Shown one piece after another: positions 55,158 through 64,000 of a DNA stretch of 64,000 nucleotides. The DNA is from Dastarcus helophoroides (taxonomy: Eukaryota > Arthropoda > Insecta > Coleoptera > Bothrideridae). The stretch is taken from NCBI GenBank assembly GCA_028583605.1, contig CM053325.1, positions 59,354,813-59,418,812 of the forward strand. Direction: 5' to 3'. The position numbers were made by a program, and so were the translations under genes. Each line of letters opens with the position of its first letter. Within the stretch, counting starts at the first letter, position 1. Below the pieces are notes generated by a model. That model saw only the letters and a program-made list of their open reading frames with translations, had not been told where the DNA came from and made no database searches.

Positions 55158-58031
55158 CTACGTAACTCTAACTAACTGTCTTTTTATACGCGGAGAACTT
55201 AAATTGTCAAGAAATATATCTATGTTTTGCGGAAGGCTATTAGACAAGCGAATGCATCGAAACAATGGGCTGTTATAATGGTGCAAAGTGGATGGGGTAA
55301 TATGAGAAAATGCCATGGGATAGCGTGTGTTAGGTCGCGGAACATGAAAGTCAATTTGTCGCAACAAATCCTCAGACCTTATTTTACCAGTAACAATTCT
55401 TTGAAAAAGTATTAAGCAGTGCATATTTCTGCGGCTGGTTAAAGGTACTTCATTGACCATATTTAGCAGCCACCAATAATCACAGTTCCGCTCTGGATAA
55501 TTTCCATACATTTTAAGAAATACATATTTTGCAAATTTCCTATTAATTCCTTCCAGCAGATTGTTGTAATTTTCATAGTAAGGACTCCAGACCTGACAAC
55601 AGTACTCGAGTTTAGACCTTACTAGCGAATAATATAATGTTTTTATACAGTGAATGCTTGTGAATCCTCTCGTGTTTCTAAATACAAAACCTAATACTTT
55701 TGTGGCTTGCCTCCAAACTTGTAAAATATGAGGTATAAATGTGAGCTGCGCATCCATAATAACTCCCAAATCAGTCATTTGGGTGCATCTGTCAATAACT
55801 TGGCCCTCGATCAAATAATGACAATTTATAGGATTCTGAATCCTGGAGAAGGTTAATATTTTACATTTCTTTTTATTGAGTGCCAGTCCATTACAGTCAC
55901 ACCAACTTTGCAGAGAATCTAAATCATCTTGCAAAATAGAGCAATCATTTACGTTCGTTATTATTTTAGCAATTTTTAGGTCATCCGCGTATATAAAAGT
56001 TCTACATTTTAAACCTACAACTACATCATTAAAGAAGATATTAAACAATAATGGACCAAGGTTGGAACCTTGTCCTACTCCGCTGGTTGGAAAGTAAGGG
56101 TTAGATCTAAATCCACCGTATGACACAATTTGTTGTTTATTGGTTATAGTCGATTTTATTAAATTAACTAACGAGCTACTTAAACCAAATAGACGCAATT
56201 TCTTTAACAGTATACTTTATCGAATGCTTTCGACAAATCTGTGTATATCGCATCAACTTGTAATCGCTTATCAAGAGCATTCGATACATATTGCGTAAAT
56301 TCCATTAAGTTTGTAGTAGTCGATTTGCCGATTACGAATCCATGTTGTTCTGCTGTTAAATTAGAAAGACTTGGATGATTTAATGCATCATATATAACAC
56401 ACTCAAAAAGTTTAGCGACATTCGACATTCGACATGCCACTGGTCTATAATTTTTTATATCCGCTCTATCGCCAGATTTGTGTATGGGTATGATGTATAA
56501 AGTTTTCCATTGGGTGGGAACCAAACAAGAATTTAAAATTAGATTAAAAATATGTTTCAATGGTAAGATCAGGAAATTGATGCAATCGACAATCAAAAAA
56601 GCCGGTAAATTATCGGTCCCAGTAACATTATTAGGTTTAATACGTTTAACAGCTTTTAAGATATCTACTTCACATATTGTATTCAAGCTTAGATTAAGAT
56701 TGTTAGCTATCTCGACATCAACATTAAGAGATGGACAGCAATTTTGCAGACAGTACTCACACCGGATTGTACCAAGATCGACACACCCACTATCACACGA
56801 ATGATTGGGTCCTTGCGCAAAGGTTGAAGAAAAATAATCCGCAAAACCATTAACGATGTCTTGCTCAGCTGTCAGTATCCTATCATCATAAAACATGAGT
56901 CCAGGCATGGTAGCGCCTTTCCTTTTTTTGGTTAATGAATGACCAGAATTTTTTGGGATGAGCCTGTAAAGTATTTTCAGAATTCTGGATAAACTGCTGA
57001 AATTCGATTCGACATTCATATTTAATTTCTCTTCTTAATTGCTTCAATAAATTAAGGTGGTATAGAGATTTCGATTTTCTGTAAATATTCCAGTGTTTAT
57101 TCTTATTATGGATTTTCTGAATTATGCTTTTGGTGAACCAAACTGGATAATTTTTCTGACGACCTTTTTTCGAACATAACGGTACGTGCTGCACGAATAT
57201 ATCATGTAATTTGTTAAAAAACTGATCGCTTGCAATTTGAGGATCAGATATATCTAAAATTGATGTCCAGTTTATATTCGCTATAGATAGGTAGAGATCA
57301 ACTAAATTCGCTTTATAAAAATTAAACCTTGGTAATGTTTCATTATTTATAAACCGCCTATCTGAGGTATCACTAACGTGTACCGTGACTTGTAAAGTTG
57401 GGTGATGTATGTCTTCTGCTACTAGTGGATATTCGCCTTTATTCGTAGTCACTTTTAGATTTTCCGCAGTAATAATTAGGTCCAATAATCTCTGGTTAGT
57501 ATTCAGAATATTGTTATGTTGACAAAGATTATTTAGGGTAATAAACTGCAAGTAAGAATTATAAAGATTAGTAGTTCTGCCTTCAGATGTACATTCATAC
57601 AATTCAGGAATATTGAAGTCTCCAATAATACATATATGCGAAGTAAAGTCAAGAGAAGTTTCCAGATAATCGAAAATTGTATTATATTCATTGATACCTA
57701 GCGAAGGAGGAATGTATAAAGCTATAATGCTGACTGAGAAACTATGATACTGCGCTTTAATCCCTACGAGTTCTATTGCTTGCACTGGAGATTCAATATC
57801 TAGCCTTGTAACAAAGGACTGATTTCTTAAAGCAATTAATACCCCCCCTCCTCGACCAAATTTCCTGTCTGCACGGAATACTTGAAATTGTGAGGAAAAT
57901 AATTCCTCGGATAAGACATCATCTTTTAACCACGTTTCTGCAAGTATTACAATGTCAGCATCACAACTGGAACAATTAACAGAAAATTCATTGATTTTAG
58001 AATTTAAACCTCTCACATTTTGGTATATCAT
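55158..58031 (-). pseudogene. ORF2 of family 3 (endonuclease-RT), frameshifted
   Basis: Endonuclease: MIYQNVRGLNSKI, ILAETWLKDD, RGGGVLIALRN, IIGDFNIPELYE. RT: ENYRPV-type box (IKNYRPVACRM), AEQHGFVIGKSTTTNL, YTDLSKAFDKV, SGVGQGSNLGPL, FIYADDLK. A long C-terminal domain ends at 55158. It is broken by a frameshift at about 56890-57000 and by a 10-base deletion at about 56214, visible by comparison with the copy at 28980. The catalytic motifs are conserved. Confidence 0.9.
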
Positions 58032-58171
58032 GATTATTTCAGAGTTAGATATTTTCGTACTTGATCGTTTTTTATAGTCACAATTTTCACAATTAAAGAA
58101 GGTAGTGGTTTTATTGCAGATGCTACTGGTATTTTGATAATATACATTCGAATACGTACTGTTGGATCCTA

Positions 58172-58789
58172 TCAGTTTAAATCTTTCAGTTTGTTTACAA
58201 CAATGCGGGGTACACCATGAATATATTTAATAGAGAGTCCAGTTTCACCGTTCGCTTTTCTGGTATCAAGTTGCGCTTTAAGTTTCCGGTAATCGTCAAT
58301 TTCCCTAGGAGTGCGATCAGGCGAGATGATGATATTCTGTTGCTTATATCAAGGACTATTTCTGATTCCTTTTAGTATAGATGCGACTAACTCCTCATTT
58401 TCCAGGCTAATTTTGATCGGTCGAGGTTTCACAGAGTATGGGTTGAATTTACCAATTCTTATGGATTTCGGTATATTTGGGCTGTTATCTTTGAGTGACA
58501 TTGAGCTCAAAAAATCTTTAACACTGTTTATGTCATTACTTTTGCGATCTTCTATTGATGATGTGGGCGGTAATTCTGGAATATTGTAAAACATGATGTT
58601 TTTCTTACGATATTGTCTATCAGTGACCTCTTTTACTATCTCTTCTAGGCTTAACTCCCCGGTTGACTCCGATTTAACTGATACTTGTTTTTTCAACTCT
58701 TCGATCGCGCCTTTAAGGTTATTAATAAGATCTATTAGATGGGGGATGACCTTACAGCAATCACAGTTGGCTTTGGTACTATTGTTCAT
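58172..58789 (-). pseudogene. ORF1 of family 3 non-LTR element, one internal stop
   Basis: The N-terminal part has a coiled-coil-like stretch (HLIDLINNLKGAIEELKKQV). The middle (KNIMFYNIPE ... VKDFLSSMSL ... KPRPIKISLENEE) looks like the RRM-like core of LINE ORF1 proteins. The C-terminus is SPDRTPREIDDYRKL ... NGETGLSIKYIHGVPRIV. The frame is interrupted only by a TGA at about 58349, so with that stop removed it runs to 58172. The product would bind the element RNA. Confidence 0.75.
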
Positions 58790-58790
58790 T

Positions 58791-59220
58791 GTTACTTAAT
58801 TTTTTATAATAATAAGTGACGCTAAGCTTTCTACCATTTTCGCTAATTGGATACAAATAATTCTTAATTTGAATAGGTCCCTGTTCCATTATACTCTTTT
58901 TAAGTTTGTTGCTTAAATTTTGTGGCCAAGTTACAAGATCACTAATAGTAAACATTTCAATCTCTTCACTATCACTATTCTTGTTATTCAAAAATTCGTT
59001 TTTATATTCCCTTACATCTTTGAGTACTTCATCGTTAACTTCATTTATCACATTTTGTTCTTTTGTATGAAGAATTTCCATTTCTTCTTCCATTTTTTCT
59101 TGGTGTTTGCGAAGTCCTTGCTCATATTAATTACTTTCATTATTTCTTGTATCTGAAGTGGTTGCTTCATTGTCTGTTGATTCACCAATATTAGTTTTAA
59201 AAAAAGTCAAACTCGAAATT
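58791..59220 (-). pseudogene. hAT transposase N-terminal fragment (TTF/ZMYM-type)
   Basis: SDLVTWPQNLSNKLKKSIME, then QGPIQIKNYLYPI and RKLSVTYYYKKLSNNE match the zinc-finger (TTF-type/ZMYM-like) N-terminal region of hAT transposase-related proteins. Upstream is an acidic stretch (EEEMEILHTKEQ) with an in-frame stop near 59130. The frame runs straight into the family 3 element, which appears to have cut it. The remaining transposase was not found. Confidence 0.6.
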
Positions 59221-59847
59221 TCTTTGGCAACTTTCAAGTTCGAGACTTTCGACTTTAAAATCTAAGAAACGTCAATTAAAAGCGGGATTTATTCGGATAA
59301 GTATTTTTATTAGATGTTTATTAGTAGTCAATTAGTGTTCTGGAATTAAAATGTATGTACTAATGAATGTACTAAAAAAGTTACCTGACTGCAGTGACCT
59401 TTGTAAGCTTGGTTACATCGTACATCTTGATTGCAGTTTAGTATTTGTTGTACCAACTTTTAGTAATTTTCTAAGATAAAATAAATATAAAGCAATATTA
59501 TAGGTAGGTTTATTAGATACATTAAAGTATATATTATATGAAACATACATAAAATCGTTCAATATGTTAACCTACAAGAACAATTATCAAAAAACTAGCA
59601 TTTATTACTAACTTTTACAACACTTATCACATTCTCAGTAAATCTAACTTTTTAAAAATGAAAAACAAGGTAACATTAAATACAAGATGTCAAACATAAT
59701 AACCCTCATTTGAGAATTCAATCCTCTCATTAATTATTTGGGCTTCTTGGGTAAATAAATGTTATTTTAAGTATCCTGGCAATAAACAATAAATAAAATA
59801 GTGTCTAACTGTGCTCGACAAGAAATTTAACATAACTAAAAAAAACA
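59221..59847. other. Downstream region of the Lifeguard gene
   Basis: AT-rich, probably the 3' UTR near the gene and intergenic beyond it. A minus-strand AATAAA lies at 59601-59606, about 245 bp after the stop. No other gene was seen. Confidence 0.4.
59601..59606 (-). promoter_or_regulatory. Candidate polyadenylation signal of the Lifeguard gene
   Basis: AATAAA on the minus strand about 245 bp past the stop codon at 59848. It was chosen by position only. Confidence 0.35.
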
Positions 59848-60569
59848 TTACTTTCGAGAACTACCAAGAATGCTCAAAATATAAAGAAAAATGTTTATAA
59901 TATCCAAATACAAACTAAGAGCCGCAAAAATGTACTCTTCGGGTGAAATCGAATATTTATGTTGCCCAATCATAATCATCTGCGTGTCATATATTAAATA
60001 AATAGAGAAAAGAAGTGCCCCCAAGGAAGCATAAACCAATCTCACAATCCTATCGTGAAGAAATATGGTCATAAATCCGAATACAATTAGAATACAAAGG
60101 CACACAAAGAGACTAGCACCTAGTATAGTGAAAGTCCCACTTAGTCTGAAACGCGAACAAAGTTAAACATAAACAAACAGCTGTGGTAATGCCGACGGCA
60201 AGGAAGCACTTCTTCCACATCGTGTTTGGCACAAACTACCCCCAGAAGCAACGATTCAGCAACGGTGAAAAGTCCCAAAAATATTATATTCATCGGAGGT
60301 CGCCTTCTAACTTCGACGAAACAGCAGATTATTATCAGAAAAACGAAGGCAATTATGTAAACGGATACAATGAATGCCGGTCGAATGCAAAACGAAATGT
60401 TTCGTGGCGCTATCAAACATAAACCAAGAAATGATGGCAAGCGAAACAGCCAACTGCAACATAAGTATGGAGTACACTTTCTTTATAAATCCACGCCGTA
60501 TGGTGGGCAAGGTGAAATCAAAATTCTTCACAGCTGTGTCGTCTTCAAGAACGTTGTAATCTGTTGTAT
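59848..60569 (-). pseudogene. Lifeguard/TMBIM (BI-1 superfamily) membrane protein, frame broken three times
   Basis: The family is an ER/Golgi/plasma-membrane 7-TM protein that modulates calcium and apoptosis. After a good acceptor (AAATTTCAG ending at 60570) the exon reads DYNVLEDDTAVKNFDF, then the hallmark IRRGFIKKVYSILMLQL. Next come VEVRRRPPMNIIFLGLFTV, AVGITTAVCLCLTLFAFQTK and the very conserved end YDTQMIMIGQHKYSISPEEY ... LYLDIINIFLYIL, stopping at 59848. These blocks lie in successive frames. One extra base is needed to explain each shift, near 60381, 60202 and 60130, and the three together restore the first frame. 5' exons (the usual Pro-rich N-terminus) were not found. It is either a recent pseudogene or a real gene with assembly indels; the strong conservation favours the latter. 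Confidence 0.8.
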
Positions 60570-60804
60570 CTGAAATTTAAACATATGACAATACAAAACG
60601 AAAAGTGTGGATTTAAAGGACACTTGCACTCTGACCAAAAATTATAACCCAAGAAGCTTTCAGTCCGTTTCAGTATCAATGTTCTGTACAGTAAAGCTTT
60701 TTTACGCTTTAATGGTAATTATGAGCAAGGCTTGGGTAAGCCAGTAATGCATGCCTAATAGTAGGATACAAATTTATTGAAATAAATTGAAATACAAATC
60801 TTGA
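60570..60804. other. Intron or upstream sequence of the Lifeguard gene
   Basis: Nothing coding was recognised. It should be intronic if the upstream exons lie further right or outside the window. Confidence 0.4.
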
Positions 60805-60935
60805 CCCCTGAAACCAAGAAAGATTAAAAAACACAACAAAGGTTGCTCTGACGCCTTTCGATAGCCACATCTTCGGAGAGCATTAGAGCAACTTTTGTTG
60901 TTTTTTAAGCTTTCTTTCAGGGCTTGAAAATGCGA
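60805..60935. repeat. Fold-back repeat (MITE-like)
   Basis: CCCTGAA, TTAAAAAACACAACAAA and GTTGCTCT on the left pair with AGAGCAAC, TTTGTTGTTTTTTAA and TTCAGGG on the right, giving ~45-bp imperfect arms. Non-coding. Confidence 0.7.
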
Positions 60936-61035
60936 GTTCTGCTGGCGAAATACGTATCGCGTAATTATTTATTTAATTGCCGATGTGGTAAAGGGACTTA
61001 ATCACAATCCACAGTGTTTAGTTCGGTGCTTTAGT

Positions 61036-61507
61036 TTCTTTCAGGGGACAAGATTTGTATCTCAATTTTTGAAAATAATCAAGGACCAGTCCGTTCCATC
61101 AAAATTTCAATTTTAAGTTGATTTTTTTCAGTCGCCCCCACTTACTATATCACGGTCACCCGACCTCACTCACTACCACGACCATTTCCTTTTTCGTGTT
61201 AAATGTTCTGTTTTTTTCCAATTTCAACATTTTTCCAAAATTTTGATTTTTTTTTGAAATTTCCGCCTCTTTAATTTCCTTTTTTCCAAAATTTCGATTC
61301 TATTGAGATTTCCGCCTTTTTAAATTCCCCTTTTTCCAAAATTTCGACATTTAAATAATTCGATTTTTTTATTTTTGTTTCGAATTTGGAATTTTTGAAA
61401 TTCTGAATTTTTTGAATACCACGAGGTTGAATTTTTCTCAGAATTTCGATTGTATTTCAAAATTTCGACTTTTTTATCAATATCAAATTACACAGATCTA
61501 CAAAAAA
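61036..61507. other. Dispersed repeat, then T-rich decayed array
   Basis: 61044-61107 is a copy of the GGGGACAAGATTTGTAT-type repeat found at 13419. The remainder is decayed TTTCGATTTTTT sequence. No gene. Confidence 0.5.
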
Positions 61508-61770
61508 AAGTGGTGTGTGCTGGGGGCCGGACTATGATTTTCTGGGGTAATTTTTTCTCGCTGAACACGAATCTGAAGTCAAAATTGGGGGTCAATGAAC
61601 AAATAATCGAGAAAAACCCAAAAAACTGATAAAAGTCACAGTCACGATACTTTTTATTGGTTTTGTGGGTTTTTCTCGATTATTTGTTTATCGACCTCCA
61701 ATTTTGACTTCCTTTGTTCAGCGGGAAAAAATACCCCAGAAAATCATAGACCGACCCCAGCACACAATTT
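61508..61770. repeat. ~260-bp fold-back
   Basis: The left arm contains GTGTGCTGGGGGCCGGACTA, TGATTTTCTGGGGTA and CAATTTTGACTTC-type sequence. The right arm (61655-61768) is its reverse complement with mismatches. The left arm sequence starts again at about 61810, leading into tandem units. Confidence 0.8.
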
Positions 61771-61863
61771 TTTTTTAGACTTGGCACAGGTCCACAAACA
61801 ACAACAAAAAGTGGTGTATACTAGCGGCCGGACTATGATTTTCTAGGGTAATTTTTTCCCGCT

Positions 61864-62290
61864 GAACATGAATCTGAAGCCAAATTAGGGGTCAATGGGC
61901 AAATAATCGAGAAAAACCAAAAAAAAACCGATGTCACGACATTTTTATCGGTTAAAAAACCAATAAAAGTATGAACAAGAATTTGAAGTCAAAATTGGGG
62001 GTCAATGAGCAAATAATCGAGAAAAATCCAAAAAAAAAACCGATGTCACGATATTTTTATCGGTTAAAAAACCGATAAAAATATGAACACGAATCTGAAG
62101 TCAAAATTGGGGGTCAATGAGCAAATAATCGAAAAAAATCCAAAAAAAAACCGATGTCACGATATTTTTATCGGTTAAAAAACCGATAAAAATATGAACA
62201 CGAATCTGAAGTCAAAATTGGGGGTCAATGAGCAAATAATCGAGAAAAACCCAAAAAAAAACCCGATATTTTTATCGGTTAAAAACCGAC
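61864..62290. repeat. Tandem repeat, four ~111-bp units each with a near-perfect hairpin
   Basis: Units start GAACACGAATCTGAAGTCAA at 61864, 61973, 62085 and 62196. Full units carry TTTTTATCGGTTAAAA followed by AACCGATAAAAA, a 13-15-bp stem with a four-base loop, preceded by CCGATGTCACGA. Confidence 0.9.
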
Positions 62291-64000
62291 AAAAATCGAA
62301 ATTTGGGGAAAAAAGGTCGACATTTTGAAAAAATCTAAATTTGGCCAAATATTGCGAAATATATTGACAAAAATTTCCAAAACAAATCGAACACTTTGCA
62401 ATAATGATGTAATTTTGAAAATTGAAATTTTCAAAAAAATTGAAAATGGGTAAAATTTTTCAAAACTTACAAACTTTCAAAAAAAATGTTACTTTCAAAA
62501 ATAGTCAAAAAGTTCAATAACAATCGAAATTTTAGTACCAACATTTATAAAAAAAAAGTTGGAATTTTGGAAAAATTCGAAAATTTTGAGGTAAGAATTT
62601 TAAAAAATAGAATTTTTGAAAAAATGTCGAAATTTAAAAAACAATTGAAATTTTGAGGAAAAGAATGTCGACATTTTGACAAAAGTCTAAAATTGGACAA
62701 AAATAGTAAAATTGTCACAAAAAAAATCCCAAAACAAATCGACATTTTGCAAAAATTATGAAATTTTCAAAAACAAACCATTTTTTTTGAAAATTGGTTA
62801 TTTCGAGACATAGTCGAAATTTTCAATAAAACTAGAAATTTTAGTACTAACATTTAAGAAAAAAACTGGAATGTTCAAAAAAATTCAAAAATTTTGAGGT
62901 TTGAGGTTATTTTGAAATAAACTCGAAATTTCCAATAACAGCTGAAATTTTAGCGCCAAAATTTACAAAACAAGGTTAGAATTCTGAAAAATTCAAAAAT
63001 TTTGAGGTAAAACTTTTTTAAAAAGTCGAAATTTTGAGTTTTGAAATTTTGAAAAAATGTCGAAATGTCGAAATTTTCGATTTTCTCAAAATTCCAACTT
63101 TTCTGGAAATTTTAACACTTTCAACTGTTAGCGAAAATTTCGACTATTTTTCAAAATACTTATTAATTTTTTTTAAATCTTAAGTTTTTGAAACTTTGAC
63201 AGTTTTTCAAAATGTTTTTTTTTATTTCGTCATTTTTGCAAAATTTGGATTTTTGGGAATTTTTCTGAAAATTTTATTTTTTTGGCCAAATTTAGATTTG
63301 TTTCCAAATTTCGATTTTTTGAAAATTTCGACATTTTTTTGGAAATTTCAACTCTATGAAAACTTTTCAAAATAATGATTTCTTTTTGAAAATTCCAATT
63401 TTAAAATATTCGCCTTTTTTTAAAATTTTTTGCAAATGGCTCTAAAATTCGATTCATTTTGGAATTTTCGACCATTTTTCAAAATTTTAATTCGTTGAAA
63501 ATTCGGTTTTTTTTAATCATTATTTTTGCAAAATTTCGATTTGGGGCGGGGACGGAAGGGGGGGGAGAATTTTGACTTTTGAAGTTAAAAATTTTGAACT
63601 TCGTTTCATATATTTTGTAATATTTCGAATTTTTTTAACAAAATTTGGAGTTTTTTAAAAATCCTAAAATTTCCCCAAAAATTTCGATTTTTTTGAAAAT
63701 ATTTCTTTGTAAATTTTAGCATTAGAATTTCGACTCTTACTGAAAAGTTCTACTATTTTTCAAAGTAAATTTTTTTGAAAATTTGTAAGTTTTTAAAAAT
63801 TGTTCCCTTTTTCAATTTTTTTAAAAATCTTAAGTTTTTGAAACTTTGACAGTTTTTCAAAATGTTTTTTTTTATTTCGTCATTTTTGCAAAATTTGGAT
63901 TTTTGGGAATTTTTCTGAAAATTTTATTTTTTTGGCCAAATTAAGATTTGTTTCCAAATTTCGATTTTTTGAAAATTTCGACATTTTTTTGGAAATTTCA
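62291..64000. repeat. Decayed AT-rich arrays with a ~650-bp higher-order repeat
   Basis: No gene. AAATTT/TCGAAATTT-type degenerate units, switching from A-rich to T-rich near 63070. The stretch at about 63174-63349 recurs almost identically at 63825-64000 (period 650), so the array continues beyond the window. A short purine block (GGGGCGGGGACGGAAGGGGG) lies at about 63543. Confidence 0.6.

Larger units (their letters stand above)
54902..58790 (-). mobile_element. Non-LTR retrotransposon (family 3), most complete copy
   Basis: Minus-strand order: ORF1 (58789-58172), ORF2 (58031-55158), short 3' UTR and a (TAAA)n tail (54902-54932). The same family appears 5'-truncated at 22080-29273 and is related to family 2. 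The 5' edge abuts a hAT transposase fragment at about 58790 and coincides with the first Met of ORF1, so a true 5' UTR is missing. No target duplication was recognised. CR1/Jockey-like by motif style. Confidence 0.85.

Noticed and set aside
60183..60573. Plus-strand frames opposite the Lifeguard gene
   Set aside because: They are antisense shadows of a strongly conserved minus-strand protein.

Overview
The window is animal nuclear DNA, most likely from an insect. It is AT-rich, its genes are split by GT-AG introns (two of them only 49 and 58 bp), and it holds Jockey and BEL/Pao retrotransposons, hAT elements and MITEs. A beetle is plausible, but the sequence does not prove an order. Only two host genes are recognisable. 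The rest is transposons, many inserted inside one another, and degenerate repeat arrays.

Host gene 1 (minus strand, 8182-37017) is an Armitage/MOV10L1-type SF1 RNA helicase, a piRNA-pathway factor. I could assemble five coding exons with matching phases: 34638-37017, 15685-15882, 15363-15635, 12832-13073 and 8182-8505. Together they encode 1138 aa with helicase motifs I, II, III, V and VI intact. Its introns are inflated by hAT-type elements with recognisable 8-bp target duplications: 8611-12677 (intron 4), 13769-15239 (intron 3), and 15950-19295 and 19839-34495 (intron 1). The last contains a non-LTR retrotransposon (22080-29273), which contains a 35-bp-TIR DNA element (23132-28379), whose left edge abuts an inverted-repeat element (22802-23126).

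Host gene 2 (minus strand, 59848-60569, 5' exons not found) is a Lifeguard/TMBIM (BI-1 superfamily) membrane protein. Its conserved sequence is spread over three frames by three single-base insertions, so it is a pseudogene or carries assembly errors.

Layout from left to right: two decayed non-LTR elements (1-6040); a Crypton-like tyrosine-recombinase gene between short terminal inverted repeats (6222-7720); a pogo-like MITE (7835-8066); the helicase gene and its transposon-filled introns (8182-37017); a Harbinger-like MITE just upstream of it (37213-37404); a non-LTR fragment (38035-38590); a small LTR-bounded element (40139-41854); inverted-repeat elements (41854-42641); a BEL/Pao fragment split by a Jockey element (42690-49180); AT-rich decayed repeats (49290-53925); a nearly complete non-LTR element (54902-58790) abutting a TTF/ZMYM-type hAT fragment; the Lifeguard gene; and hairpin-rich tandem repeats to the end.

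The most unusual signal is the repeat in the two TAGGGATG elements of the helicase introns. Its unit has the form TTCTCGAAATTTC, an exact three-unit heat-shock-element pattern (TTCnnGAAnnTTC) whose core is the palindrome TCGAAATTTCGA. I saw it at least 25 times by eye. The array also reverses orientation inside each element, so the intron could fold on itself. A second notable signal is a tandem repeat (about 26270-27480) whose units carry a small stem-loop showing one compensatory base-pair change.
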